DNA of 64,000 nucleotides from Paraburkholderia aromaticivorans (GCF_012689525.1 NZ_CP051516.1:1426001-1490000), one strand, 5' to 3'; numbered from the stretch's first letter, positions 20,880-30,026 are shown. The notes: generated by a model from the letters alone, not told the origin. Numbers and translations are program-made.

Positions 20880-23384
20880 TCAGATGTAGAAGCCATAATC
20901 GGAGCTGTATCCGGTGCCGCCCAGGTTGGTCGTGAAACCCCAGTCGGCCCCGCACTCGTAGCCGTCGTCCAGCGTGAAGTTGTACGCGCCGCCGCTCGTT
21001 GAAATCTGCGTGCCGTTCGAAGCGTAATCCGCCCAGCCGCTTTCATATCCAGTCGGCCCATACGCAACGGCGTTATAGCCACCACCCACCGTATAGGTGA
21101 AGTTCGTGAATCCGGTAAGTTGCCCCTGGCTGTTGTATGCGTCGTATTGCGTCTCCTGGCCCGATGCGTTGTAAATGATCAGGTCCTGACTGTTGTCGCT
21201 ATGGAAGATATTAGCGACCATGCTTCCATCGCTACCATAGTGATCGTACTCAGTTTCCCGACCGGTCGGCCCGTTGAAGAAGTAGTCGTCGGTCTTGTGC
21301 CCGCGGGCGTCGAACCGGGCGAACTCGGTTTCCTGATTGGCGCCGTTGTAGACAGTCGCCGTTTGCGTATTGTCCGCATTGATAATGTGGACGGTCGTCT
21401 GGTTACCGGAGTACTCGTTCAGTTGCGTCTCTCGGCCGTTGGGATCGAAGAAGGCGTCAGTCTTCACCTTGCCGTTTGTGCCATACGTCGCGTATTCGGA
21501 GACGTGACCAGATGGATCGAAAACTGCAGCGGTCTGCGTACCGTCAGGGTTAAAGATATGGGCAACGCCGCTACCGTTGGCGTTATAGTCAGTCTCCTGT
21601 AGCTCTCGACCGGTCGATCCGTCAAAGACCAGGTCCTGCGTGATCTTACCGTTGGCGCCGAATGTTGCCTGTTCCGTTTCGTGACCCGCTGCGTTGAAGG
21701 CGTAAGCGGTTTGCGTGCCGTTGGTGTTGAAGATGTGATCAACCTGGCTTCCGTCAGCGTTGAAGTCGTTCTCCTGGGTCAGACGGCCGGACGTTGCGTC
21801 ATAGAACAAATCCTGCGTCTTCGCTCCGTTTATGCCGAAGGTTGCCTGCTCGGTTTCATGACTCGCAGCATTGAAGGTAGACGCCGTTTGCGTCCCGTTA
21901 GCATTGAAGATGTGGTCAACCTGACTTCCATCAGCGTTGAAGTCGTTCTCCCGCGTTTCACGTCCGGTCGTGGCGTCGAAAAATACGTCCTGGGTGATCT
22001 TGCCGTTGGTGCCAAAGGTTGACTGTTCGGTTTCGTGACCCGCTGCGTTGAAGGCGTAAGCGGTTTGCGTCCCGTTGGTGTTGAAGATGTGATCGACCTG
22101 ACTACCGTCAGCGTTGAAGTCGTTCTCCCGTGTCAGGCGGCCGGACGACGCGTCGTAGAACTGATCCTGCGCCATCTTGCCGTTGGTGCCGAAGGTCGCA
22201 TACTCGGTTTCATGACCGGCAGCATTGAAGACCGCAGTGTTCTGCGTGCCGTTGGTGTTGAAGATGTGGTCAACCTGACTTCCATCAGCGTTGAAGTCGT
22301 TCTCCCGCGTCAGACGGCCGGACGTCGCGTCATAGAGCAAATCCTGCGTCTTCGCTCCGGTGCTGGCGAACGTCGCATACTCAGTCTCGCGCCCGGCCGC
22401 ATTGAGAACCGTCGCATTCTGCGTGCCGTTGGCATTGAACACATAATCAACTTGGCTGCCATCGCTATGGAACTGGTTCTGCGCGGTTGCATGCCCTTGG
22501 CCGTCATAGATATTGGCGACGTAACTGCCGTCGGTGTTGTGTGAATAGAGAGTTTGGGTAAGGACGTTGCCGAACTGATCGGCGGTTACGGCGGAGCTGA
22601 GTGCCGTGCCGCTGAATTGTTGAGTCACAGTGTCGCCGGACGAAAACGTCTCTTTCATCGAGGTATAGTTGCCGTTGCCGTTTGGATCGACAATCGAAAA
22701 CCCCGTAGCAGCGCCAGGCGCTGGAGAATGTGCTCCGCGTGAACTACCGTAGTAATCGAAGTAGTTCTGTTGTGTGTTGCTGGTGGAGGGCGTCGAATAG
22801 ACTCCCATTGCCTGTTCGATCATAAACTGTTGGTCGATTGACGCGCTGCAACCCGCCTTGACATCCGCCGAATGCTGCGTATCCAGCAACGATTGCAGAG
22901 CCGTAGTGCTTCCGTCTGCCCGAGCCTGTCCCGCCAGGTAGACTAGGCCACCACCGTTTTGCTTGATTTCCTGCTGCACAATATAGTTGTTATCGACGGC
23001 TTCTCCCTCCCGATGAAGGCCGATCATTGCGTCCATGGAGTAAGCGTTCGGATCACCCAGCGCCGTTTGATGCTGAATCGCGAAAGCCCGGTCGTTAGCA
23101 GAATTCACGTAATGGCCAATTTCGTGAGCCAAATTTCCGACCGTGATCGAGTCCGTCCAGTTTTGATAATTGCCGGCGAAAACAACCTGATTGCTCGCGG
23201 AATCGTAAAAAGTCCCGTTTCCGGTGCCGATCTGCATTGGACTGGTGGTGTGGTCGGCGACTGCATTCCCGTACTGCTGCAATTGGTTAACCAAGGTGGG
23301 ACTTTTGTTTATCAGCGCAAGTGCGCCGGCTGAAAGCTTGACACTGCCCCAGAATGATTCATTGCCAGTAATGGTTGTAGACAT
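20880..23384 (-). CDS. Putative type I-secreted repeat protein with N-terminal HExxH metallopeptidase-like domain
   Basis: An 834-residue protein without an N-terminal signal. Residues 1-200 carry a zincin motif, His87-Glu88-x-x-His91 (NLAHEIGHYVNS), with a candidate third ligand in 'HREGEAVDNNY' (Glu126 or Glu128). From about residue 270 to 740 it consists of YD/RHS-like repeats of 59 residues (core 'NDFNADGSQVDHIFNTNGTQ'), four of them nearly identical. The C-terminus ends in 'SSDYGFYI', acidic then hydrophobic, like type I secretion signals. No RTX nonapeptides are present. It is the last gene of a unit encoding a complete type I secretion system and two lipoproteins, so I infer a secreted effector, adhesin or protease. 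Catalytic activity is untested and the fold is not one I can name. Confidence 0.7.
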   Translation of the reverse strand: MSTTITGNESFWGSVKLSAGALALINKSPTLVNQLQQYGNAVADHTTSPMQIGTGNGTFYDSASNQVVFAGNYQNWTDSITVGNLAHEIGHYVNSANDRAFAIQHQTALGDPNAYSMDAMIGLHREGEAVDNNYIVQQEIKQNGGGLVYLAGQARADGSTTALQSLLDTQHSADVKAGCSASIDQQFMIEQAMGVYSTPSTSNTQQNYFDYYGSSRGAHSPAPGAATGFSIVDPNGNGNYTSMKETFSSGDTVTQQFSGTALSSAVTADQFGNVLTQTLYSHNTDGSYVANIYDGQGHATAQNQFHSDGSQVDYVFNANGTQNATVLNAAGRETEYATFASTGAKTQDLLYDATSGRLTRENDFNADGSQVDHIFNTNGTQNTAVFNAAGHETEYATFGTNGKMAQDQFYDASSGRLTRENDFNADGSQVDHIFNTNGTQTAYAFNAAGHETEQSTFGTNGKITQDVFFDATTGRETRENDFNADGSQVDHIFNANGTQTASTFNAASHETEQATFGINGAKTQDLFYDATSGRLTQENDFNADGSQVDHIFNTNGTQTAYAFNAAGHETEQATFGANGKITQDLVFDGSTGRELQETDYNANGSGVAHIFNPDGTQTAAVFDPSGHVSEYATYGTNGKVKTDAFFDPNGRETQLNEYSGNQTTVHIINADNTQTATVYNGANQETEFARFDARGHKTDDYFFNGPTGRETEYDHYGSDGSMVANIFHSDNSQDLIIYNASGQETQYDAYNSQGQLTGFTNFTYTVGGGYNAVAYGPTGYESGWADYASNGTQISTSGGAYNFTLDDGYECGADWGFTTNLGGTGYSSDYGFYI
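21594..22301 (-). repeat. Tandem 177-bp repeats, four near-identical copies
   Basis: The same anchor sequence (CAGCGTTGAAGTCGTT on the plus strand) recurs at 21755, 21932, 22109 and 22286, exactly 177 bases apart, giving 59 residues per unit. More diverged copies continue on both sides, to about 22480 and about 21100. The near-identity of the four central copies implies recent duplication or gene conversion, so copy number may vary between strains. Confidence 0.93.
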
Positions 23385-23390
23385 GAGTTT

Positions 23391-23975
23391 TTATTTGTTC
23401 CGATTTTGAAATAAGGAAACCTTAGATGCGCATTTGGCATCACGCGCGTCAAACTGAAAAATTAATGAGATTGAGTTCAAGTATTCGAACTCGTACTCAA
23501 CGTCGGTAGTTGGAGCGTGCGGGGTTCTGTGAACAGCCCCCGAACCAAATGCGGCGAAAATTTGAGGCCGAGAAAGGCATATTTTTGTCTGGTCTAGTTC
23601 CTCCGTGTAGATCACTCGTTTAAACTTTTTATTTGCAGGTGAAAAAACGGAAAAATAGGGATTTTTATTCTCGCTTTTGGATAGGACTTCACCTGTCAAT
23701 ATGCGGACGTCAAAAGACTGCGTGATGCCCAAAATTTCGCTCGTCGTTAAGCTGCGACTTTCCTCCGACGTGATTTTTACAGGATCGACCAGAAACGCTT
23801 CACCTATATATCTCTTGTCGGCAAGATCGCCATGCTTGACAAGTTTCATTGTCGCCTCTAGAAAACGCTCCGAAGTTCGCGAGTTTTCAGATGCATGTTC
23901 AATCCCTGCGCAACCGAACGAGAACCCAGCGACAGTTAAATAAAATGGAATCAATGCCAATTGGTGTATTTTCAT
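23391..23975 (-). CDS. Putative lipoprotein, paralogue of the next gene upstream (candidate immunity protein)
   Basis: About 194 residues from the ATG at 23975; an in-frame ATG at 24005 would overlap the previous gene. The N-terminus is a signal peptide ending 'VAGFSFGC', a weak lipobox with Phe at -2. The mature part shares with the neighbouring lipoprotein the pattern 'FLEATMKLVKHGDLADK', followed by a Leu/Phe-containing strand. It ends six bases before the repeat protein starts, so the two are translationally linked. Base composition is far more AT-rich than the surrounding genome. No family recognised. Confidence 0.65.
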   Translation of the reverse strand: MKIHQLALIPFYLTVAGFSFGCAGIEHASENSRTSERFLEATMKLVKHGDLADKRYIGEAFLVDPVKITSEESRSLTTSEILGITQSFDVRILTGEVLSKSENKNPYFSVFSPANKKFKRVIYTEELDQTKICLSRPQIFAAFGSGAVHRTPHAPTTDVEYEFEYLNSISLIFQFDARDAKCASKVSLFQNRNK

Positions 23976-23982
23976 ATTTACA

Positions 23983-24549
23983 TTATTCCTCTTGAATATT
24001 TTCAATGATACTTATCTGCTTAATGCAACTATTCTGTGGTGAGTAAGAAAATATTATCGAAAATTTTTCTCCTCCATTGTTAATGATGAATTTTTCTGAG
24101 TCTTTGATAGAAACTGTATCTTTAGTATAGAATTTTCCGAAAATTGAATGGACCTCCGGCTTTCCCATAGCAAAGTCGCTGCATGCAAGATGCAGAATTA
24201 ACATTGCACCGCCATCTTCTTTTTCAGGACTTGGATCTATATGTTCTGAGTATTCGATTTCTTTAAAAAAAATAAAAGGGTATCGATTAGAGGGTCCGTC
24301 AGCTTGGTAATTTATTACGCTAACATCGGTATTTGCTCCATACCAATTCTTCATAGGGACCGCAGCCGTCGGTGAAAAATTAATGCCAAGTTGATTTGCC
24401 GAGAATTGATAATCGGCGAGATTAGAATGCTCCCCAATCTCAAGAATCGCATGAAGAAAACCATGCGGTCCCGTCGAAAAATTAAGGGGTTGCGAACATC
24501 CGAATGTGCAAACAAATAGAAGGCAGGAGGCTATTAATTTGAGAATCAT
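23983..24549 (-). CDS. Putative lipoprotein (candidate immunity protein)
   Basis: A 188-residue protein with the signal peptide 'MILKLIASCLLFVCTFGC', whose cleavage would leave an N-terminal Cys (again Phe at -2). Its 'FLHAILEIGEHSNLADYQFS' aligns with 'FLEATMKLVKHGDLADKRYI' in the downstream lipoprotein, pointing to an old tandem duplication. The gene is AT-rich and lies 46 bases after the HlyD gene. Small lipoproteins encoded beside secreted toxins are commonly immunity or secretion-accessory factors; which applies here is not known. Confidence 0.65.
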   Translation of the reverse strand: MILKLIASCLLFVCTFGCSQPLNFSTGPHGFLHAILEIGEHSNLADYQFSANQLGINFSPTAAVPMKNWYGANTDVSVINYQADGPSNRYPFIFFKEIEYSEHIDPSPEKEDGGAMLILHLACSDFAMGKPEVHSIFGKFYTKDTVSIKDSEKFIINNGGEKFSIIFSYSPQNSCIKQISIIENIQEE

Positions 24550-24595
24550 TTTTTCGATTCATGATTAATTGAAAACCGAATTGGATGGAAATGGG

Positions 24596-25990
24596 TTAAT
24601 CCCGCATGGACTTCTGAATCCCGTCCCAGAGCGGTTCGAACAGGTAATCCAACGCGCTGCGCGAGCGGGTCTTGATGAATACCTGCGCCCGCAAGCCTGG
24701 CCCAAGCACGATCGGCTCACGCGCCACGCTGTTCGCGTGTGCGATAACGTCCGCCGGGATTTCTATATGGGCCAGATAGAACGGTTGCCGTGTCTCCTTG
24801 TCATTGAGCGAGTCGGCAGAGAGGTAGGCGACCGTGCCTTCCAGCACAGGAGACGTCCTGGGGTTATAGGCGGTCAGCCGCACGTCAGCCTTGCGGCCAG
24901 GCAGAATTTCGCGCACGTTATCGGGCTTGACCTTCGCCTCAACAATTAACGGGGTGCCCGACGGCACCAGATCAAGAAGCGGCTCGCGCGGACCAACGGC
25001 CGCGCCAATGGTGTGCACCATGAGGCCTACGACTTCGCCGTCCACAGGTGCAACGATCCTGGTGCGCGCTTCGATATCCTGGGCCGGGCGTAGCTGATCG
25101 GTGACCTGCTGGATTTTCGCCGTCGTGTCCTTTAACTGCGTGTCGGCCGCCCTCACGTAGTCATTGCGCAGCGCGGTGATCTTCATATCGAGATCAGTCT
25201 GCTTCTGGCGGGCGCGAATCAATTCTGCCGTATCCGATTGCTGGCGTGACTTGTAATCCGCCGCAGCACGCCGCAGTTCCATCATCTTCGTTTCGGTCAC
25301 GTAGCCGTCGCTGCGCAGCTGTTCGTTGACCTGAAGCTCCTGCTTCGAAATGCCGAGGCTTTCGTCACTGGTGCGTACAAGCGAGGTCACCATTGCAATC
25401 TCTTCACGCGTCTGCGCCGCCTGTTCCTGCAAGAGTCGCAACTGGTCGTCCAGCGTCTGGCGCTCCGAATCGAACAGTATCTGTTCGCGGTGCAATAGCG
25501 CAGCGATGGCCGGGTCCGACGAGCGGGCAGTCAACTCTGCGGAAAACGCGACAGAGCGCTTCATGTCGCGCTCTGCCTGGAGTCGTGCGGCCTTGGCCTG
25601 AGCGTCGGCAAGTTGCGCTTGCAGCACAGAGACCTCGGCGTCGGGTCGTACATTGTCGAGCTTGAGCAGCACCTGACCGGCTTTCACATAGTCGCCATCT
25701 TTCACAAGGATAGCCCTGACGATCCCGCCTTCCTGATGCATCACCGTCTTGCGCTCGCCGTCATCACGTACAACCCCATCTGCGACGACTGCGCCCGAGA
25801 GCGGCGCGAGCGCAGCCCAGACGCCCAGCGCACCGAACCCAAGAACAAGCGCAACGCACCCCGATGCAATAGCCGTTCGCGGCAGGTGCAAGGGTGCGAA
25901 TGTCCCTTCTGGCTCGGGTGTCCGGCGGGGCTCAGACAGCGCGCCACGGATACGGGCATGCACCTTCTTCACGATAGTGCACACGTTCAT
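24596..25990 (-). CDS. Type I secretion membrane-fusion protein (HlyD/PrtE family)
   Basis: A 464-residue periplasmic adaptor. One TM helix (about residues 41-61, 'AIASGCVALVLGFGALGVWA') is followed by a lipoyl/barrel-sandwich half ('GIVRAILVKDGDYVKAGQVL'), a long coiled-coil hairpin (about 115-290), the second lipoyl half ('IVAPVDGEVVGLMVHTIGAA') and the beta-barrel that closes with 'LGPGLRAQVFIKTRSRSALD'. The ATG at 25990 overlaps the ABC gene stop (ATGA), which fixes the start. It bridges the ABC transporter and TolC for one-step export. Confidence 0.93.
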   Translation of the reverse strand: MNVCTIVKKVHARIRGALSEPRRTPEPEGTFAPLHLPRTAIASGCVALVLGFGALGVWAALAPLSGAVVADGVVRDDGERKTVMHQEGGIVRAILVKDGDYVKAGQVLLKLDNVRPDAEVSVLQAQLADAQAKAARLQAERDMKRSVAFSAELTARSSDPAIAALLHREQILFDSERQTLDDQLRLLQEQAAQTREEIAMVTSLVRTSDESLGISKQELQVNEQLRSDGYVTETKMMELRRAAADYKSRQQSDTAELIRARQKQTDLDMKITALRNDYVRAADTQLKDTTAKIQQVTDQLRPAQDIEARTRIVAPVDGEVVGLMVHTIGAAVGPREPLLDLVPSGTPLIVEAKVKPDNVREILPGRKADVRLTAYNPRTSPVLEGTVAYLSADSLNDKETRQPFYLAHIEIPADVIAHANSVAREPIVLGPGLRAQVFIKTRSRSALDYLFEPLWDGIQKSMRD

Positions 25991-27711
25991 GATGCTGCGA
26001 TCTCCCGACGTTGTTCGTTGCCTGTCGCAGGGTCTGCCGTTCGGGCCTTCGAGCGAAGCCATGCCTCGACCTGTTCGCGTGTGCCGAAACACTCAGTCTG
26101 TCCGTTGCGCATCATCATCACGCGATCGGCGATCGAGAGCACTGCCTGCCTGTGAGTGACGACAACGACGGTTACGCCGTCCCGCTTTAGCTGAAGCAGG
26201 GCCGCGTTCAACCGGCGTTCGCCGTCTGCGTCGAGATTGGCGTTGGGTTCATCGAGCAGCACAAGGCGCGGGTCGCCGTAGAGTGCACGGGCCAGCGCAA
26301 TCGCCTGGCGTTGACCACCTGATAGCGCTTCTCCTGACTCACCGATTTCCGTTTCATAGCCGTCCGGCAACCTGAGAACCATGTCGTGCACGCCCGCACG
26401 CTGCGCAGCAAGCACAATTGCTTCGGCCTGGTGATTCGCCGGGTCAGGATCGCGCGCAATGTTGCCCGCAACGCTGCCTGAGAAGAGTTCGACGTCCTGC
26501 GGCACGTAACCCAGATAGCGCCCGAGCCTGTCGCGCGGCCACTGTGCAATATCAGCGCCGTCAAGCCGCACGGTGCCCGACTGCGGCTCCCAGAGGCCGG
26601 CCAGAAGCCGCAGGAGTGTTGATTTGCCAGAGGCGCTGGAACCGACAATCACCAGCAACTGGCCAGGAGACAGCGAGAATTGAATGCCACGGAGCAGAAG
26701 GCGACCCTGCTGATCGTTAACGCGGCGACTGCTGAACGTGAGCGCTTCGACAGTCAGCTGGCCGGCCGGGCGAGGTAACTCGATAGCGCTCCGTCCGGGC
26801 ATCCAGCGATGCAGCGCGTCCAGTCGCTCCCATCCCTGACGCACCTCGACAAACTGCTTCCAGCTTCCAAGCATCTGCTCGACCGGGGCCAGTGCCTTGC
26901 CCAGAAGAATGGTTGTGGCAAGCATGACTCCACCGGTTGCATATTGATTGATAACGAGCCATGCCCCCGCGCCCATCATCACGACCTGAATCGCCTGGCG
27001 CAGCGCCTTGCTGATATTCCTGTTCAGGGTTGACGCGTTGCCCACCTGCTCCTGCGCGTCAAGGTCCAGGCTACGTCGTGCTGCCCACGCGCCGATGACG
27101 GCGGCGTTCATGCCAAGTACTGTCACGATCTCCGCATTGCGGCCGATCTGCGCTGCGATCTGCTCAGTCTCGCGCTGACGCGTCGTGTAAGTGCGAACGC
27201 CTGCTCTTGTGAGTCGGTCATTCACGACGGTCAGACAGACGAGCAGGATTGCACTGACGATAGCGATCAGTCCAAGCGACCAGTGAAAAAGGAACATCAG
27301 CGCGAGGTAGACAAAGAGCCACGGCAAGTCCAGAAGGGCTATTACGCCCGTGCCGGAAAGGAAGGAACGCAGAGCGGCTACGTCCTGTGACGTAGCGAGA
27401 TCAGGCCGGGGTGATCGTCTTGCGAGCGTCTCGACCCGGGCCGCCAGTGCCAGCCGGTCGAGACGGTCGGCCAACTGGCGGCCAAGATCAGCGAGCAGGA
27501 GACTCCGCACGACGTCAACAGCGAACATCATGAACAGGGCAATTGCCATGAAGATCACTAGCATGGCGAGCGTTTCCAGGCTGCGGCTTGGCAGGACGCG
27601 GTCGTAGACCTGAAGCATATACAGCGTGGGCGCCACCACCAGCAGATTGCTGGCAATGCCGAAAAGTGCGGCGAACAGCAGGTGCCGCCGTATTGCCTGA
27701 TACATCGTCAT
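25987..27711 (-). CDS. Type I secretion ABC transporter (PrtD/AprD type, permease-ATPase)
   Basis: A 574-residue fused half-transporter. Six TM helices fill residues about 10-300 without a C39 peptidase domain, so it is the PrtD class used for proteases and lipases with C-terminal signals and not a bacteriocin leader-peptide exporter. The nucleotide-binding domain has Walker A 'GSSASGKST', signature 'LSGGQRQ' and Walker B 'LVLLDEPNANLD'. It begins three bases after the TolC stop. The PrtD class fits an HExxH substrate encoded downstream. Confidence 0.94.
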   Translation of the reverse strand: MTMYQAIRRHLLFAALFGIASNLLVVAPTLYMLQVYDRVLPSRSLETLAMLVIFMAIALFMMFAVDVVRSLLLADLGRQLADRLDRLALAARVETLARRSPRPDLATSQDVAALRSFLSGTGVIALLDLPWLFVYLALMFLFHWSLGLIAIVSAILLVCLTVVNDRLTRAGVRTYTTRQRETEQIAAQIGRNAEIVTVLGMNAAVIGAWAARRSLDLDAQEQVGNASTLNRNISKALRQAIQVVMMGAGAWLVINQYATGGVMLATTILLGKALAPVEQMLGSWKQFVEVRQGWERLDALHRWMPGRSAIELPRPAGQLTVEALTFSSRRVNDQQGRLLLRGIQFSLSPGQLLVIVGSSASGKSTLLRLLAGLWEPQSGTVRLDGADIAQWPRDRLGRYLGYVPQDVELFSGSVAGNIARDPDPANHQAEAIVLAAQRAGVHDMVLRLPDGYETEIGESGEALSGGQRQAIALARALYGDPRLVLLDEPNANLDADGERRLNAALLQLKRDGVTVVVVTHRQAVLSIADRVMMMRNGQTECFGTREQVEAWLRSKARTADPATGNEQRREIAAS

Positions 27712-27714
27712 GTT

Positions 27715-29112
27715 CTATTTCTGTGAGGGTGCGGCTCTGGACGCGTCCAGGCCGTCAAGTTGCGCGAGTGTCGATTCGTCGAGCTGCGCGACGCTCGCCT
27801 TCAGATGAAAAAACTGCATCAGCGCGTCGTAACGCGCCCTGGCAAGGTCGCGCCGCGTGCGAAAAAGTTTGTCCTCGGCGTCGAGCACGTTCGCATTGAT
27901 CCGCACGCCTACGCGAAATCCTTTGCGGTCGGAATTCAGGGCAGTTTCGGCGGATTGCTGCGCGGTGTGTAGCGCGGCGATCTGCGCTAGTCCATCACGC
28001 ACCCCGAGAAACGCCTGCTGGGCATCAAGTGCGGCCGAGCGGCGCGCATCCTCCAGATCGTCTTCGGCCTTATCCCGAAGCGCCAGGGCTTCGCGCTGTT
28101 TGCTCAACGTTGAAAGGCCATCGAACAGCGGAATGCTGATCTGGATACCAATCTCACCGGACGAAGCCCGATGGGCGCCGGTATAGAAGTTGGTCTGTCC
28201 GTTGATGAATGCGGCATTGCCGTTACTTGCGTTTCCAACTATCGACACGCTCGGCATATAGCCTGCATTCACCTTGCTAATTTCCCGCTTTGCGATCTCC
28301 AGCGCGATCTGCTGCTGCCTGACGTCAAGCCCCGACGTCTGCGCATCCGATTCCCACGTATCGGATGAACTGTCAGTAAATGCCGCCAGCGTGGCGTCTG
28401 CATCGACCGACCCAACCGCATCGATGGGATGACCGACTATCTTTTGCAGCGCGGCGTAGCGTCTTGCAACTTCGCCCTGCGCCTTGAGGAGATCGGCATG
28501 CGCGGAGTCGGAAGCCGCCCGCGCCTCGTCCATGTCAACGACTGTCGCTGCGCCCAGCGTAAAGCTTCGGGTGGTCAGTCCCAACTGTTCGTCGACCGAG
28601 CGCAGATGCTCCTGCGCCAGCAGAAAAGCATCTTTCGCTGCAAGCGCGTCAAAATACGCCTGTGCCACGCGAAGCAGAAGGTCCTGCTTCGCGCTGGCGA
28701 ACGTGAAGCCCGCGCCGATGACCGAGAGCCGGCTTTCCTGATAGGCCTGCCAGTCGTCCCACCTGAATAACGACTGGTTGAACGACAGCGACGCCCCGAC
28801 CGTGGAATAGGGAGCGGCGGCCTGTCCCGGTACATGGATAGCATTCCTGAAATCGGATTGGGTAATGCCAAGGTGTGGAAGCAGCGCGGCGCGCGCCTCG
28901 GGCTCTTTTTCGAGGCCCGCCCGATATGACGCTTCGGCGCTAGCAAACGTGGCATCGTGCGCCAGTGCGTCGTCAGCAAGCTGGGACAGACTGGCCGCAT
29001 GCGCGGTCGCATGGAGCATGGAGAGCGCAAGCATTCCAGCGGAAAGCAACCGGTCGGTCTGACGCCGCGCGCCCGAGGGATAGGTATATACCCAGTCGTG
29101 ACTCCATCTCAT
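27715..29112 (-). CDS. TolC-family outer-membrane channel of the type I secretion system
   Basis: A 465-residue outer-membrane efflux protein. The signal peptide covers about residues 17-39 ('LLSAGMLALSMLHATAHA'), and two OEP repeats follow ('LPHLGITQSDFRNAI', 'FRVGVRINANVLDAEDKLFR'). It is the first gene of the minus-strand secretion unit, so the promoter should lie just above 29112. The pair of repeats, the length and the adjacent ABC and HlyD genes make the role clear. Confidence 0.92.
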   Translation of the reverse strand: MRWSHDWVYTYPSGARRQTDRLLSAGMLALSMLHATAHAASLSQLADDALAHDATFASAEASYRAGLEKEPEARAALLPHLGITQSDFRNAIHVPGQAAAPYSTVGASLSFNQSLFRWDDWQAYQESRLSVIGAGFTFASAKQDLLLRVAQAYFDALAAKDAFLLAQEHLRSVDEQLGLTTRSFTLGAATVVDMDEARAASDSAHADLLKAQGEVARRYAALQKIVGHPIDAVGSVDADATLAAFTDSSSDTWESDAQTSGLDVRQQQIALEIAKREISKVNAGYMPSVSIVGNASNGNAAFINGQTNFYTGAHRASSGEIGIQISIPLFDGLSTLSKQREALALRDKAEDDLEDARRSAALDAQQAFLGVRDGLAQIAALHTAQQSAETALNSDRKGFRVGVRINANVLDAEDKLFRTRRDLARARYDALMQFFHLKASVAQLDESTLAQLDGLDASRAAPSQK

Positions 29113-29653
29113 CGCTATCTTTTCCGCATCGGGTTCGGCAGTGCGGCCGCGGATTCGACCGCCCTCAATTCCCAGCGCTGTGTTGTTCGCCTTCCGGCCT
29201 GTGGAAAGTTTTGTGCACTACCCTGAAAGCTAAATTCTGGTGTCTACAAGAACACTGGGCAATCGAACACATCGATAGCGCAGTCGGATACCGCCGCTGA
29301 GTGCGTAGGAGATTTGGACGGATGCCGAGGGATATTTCAGCGCGATTGCGCCAGCGAGGAATTCGATGATGCAGGACGCATCTGTCAAATTTCGTCACAA
29401 CGCTAGTGCGTCGCGCTGGTATGTGATCGAAGGGGTCTGCCGGTCCGCGAACAGGGGCACACCGATGGCGTCCTCCCACGCCAACCCACGCCGGTATGAA
29501 ATGCAGTGGACCGGCACCTCACGCGCATGCAAAGAAAGTAGGTGCCGCCCCGGGCAGGGGCGACGCCAATAAACCACTAACAAATCAAGGAAAGGCCAAC
29601 ACCAAAAAAAAGTCACACACCCACAACCGCCAACCAAAACAAAAAAATAGCCA
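29113..29653. other. Intergenic region upstream of the type I secretion unit
   Basis: About 540 bases with no convincing gene. The part near 29112 should hold the promoter of the secretion unit. The part near 29540-29650 is A/C-rich on the plus strand and includes the small hairpin repeat described separately. Confidence 0.5.
29531..29565 (-). repeat. Short hairpin repeat of the type common in Burkholderia intergenic regions, possible terminator
   Basis: CGCCCC (29546-29551) pairs with GGGGCG (29557-29562) next to AAAGAAAGTAGGTGCC. I recall near-copies of this element in many Burkholderia intergenic regions, but cannot search. On the minus strand the stem is followed by a T-rich tract (ACCTACTTTCTTT), so it could terminate the cytochrome transcript. 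Confidence 0.5.
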
Positions 29654-29989
29654 CTACCGAACCCCCAAAACCCACTTGGCAAACCGCTCCGCCTCCTCAG
29701 CGGAAATAGCATTAGCCGGCATCCGCGCCCCCGTATTCCACTTCCCCGAACTCCCTTCCAGCATGCTCCTCTTCAGCTTGGCGACAGCATCCGGATCCCC
29801 ACGATACCGTTCGGAGATAGCCCGAAAAGGCGGCCCGACCTTGGTCGTATCCATGGAGTGACAAGCGCGGCAAGTCTGCTCGCTAGCAGAAATAGACCCA
29901 CCTGTAGCAATACCACCAGCAGGCGCCGCAGCCAAAGCACTCGCACAAATCAACCCCACCAAACCAACAACCAGGACACGTAAATTCAC
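29654..29989 (-). CDS. Small class I c-type cytochrome, periplasmic
   Basis: About 111 residues from the GTG at 29989. The signal peptide is 'LVVGLVGLICASALA'; haem attachment is CRACH (Cys40, Cys43, His44) and the likely axial Met90 is in 'GARMPAN', a c551/c552 pattern. Longer frames from 30142 would place a Phe/Gly/Tyr-rich repeat before the signal peptide and are unlikely. It follows the LVIVD-protein gene on the same strand, so it may take electrons from that or a neighbouring enzyme. Confidence 0.82.
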   Translation of the reverse strand: MNLRVLVVGLVGLICASALAAAPAGGIATGGSISASEQTCRACHSMDTTKVGPPFRAISERYRGDPDAVAKLKRSMLEGSSGKWNTGARMPANAISAEEAERFAKWVLGVR

Positions 29990-29999
29990 ACCCACATCC

Positions 30000-30026
30000 C
30001 CATAAAAACCATAAAAGCCATAAAAA
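30000..30026. repeat. Three 9-bp direct repeats (CCATAAAAA) just upstream of the cytochrome start
   Basis: CCATAAAAA, CCATAAAAG and CCATAAAAA follow one another directly. They lie 11 bases before the chosen cytochrome start, within its untranslated leader. A 9-bp unit keeps the reading frame, so a spacing effect on translation would be more likely than frame switching. Confidence 0.7.

Noticed and set aside
21594..22301. CRISPR array
   Set aside because: The period is 177 bases, the repeats are contiguous without spacers, and they are in frame within a coding gene.
20880..23384. Reading the repeat protein as a full RHS toxin
   Set aside because: The repeats are YD-like, but there is no RHS core-closing motif or variable C-terminal toxin domain; the only enzymatic signature is the N-terminal HExxH.
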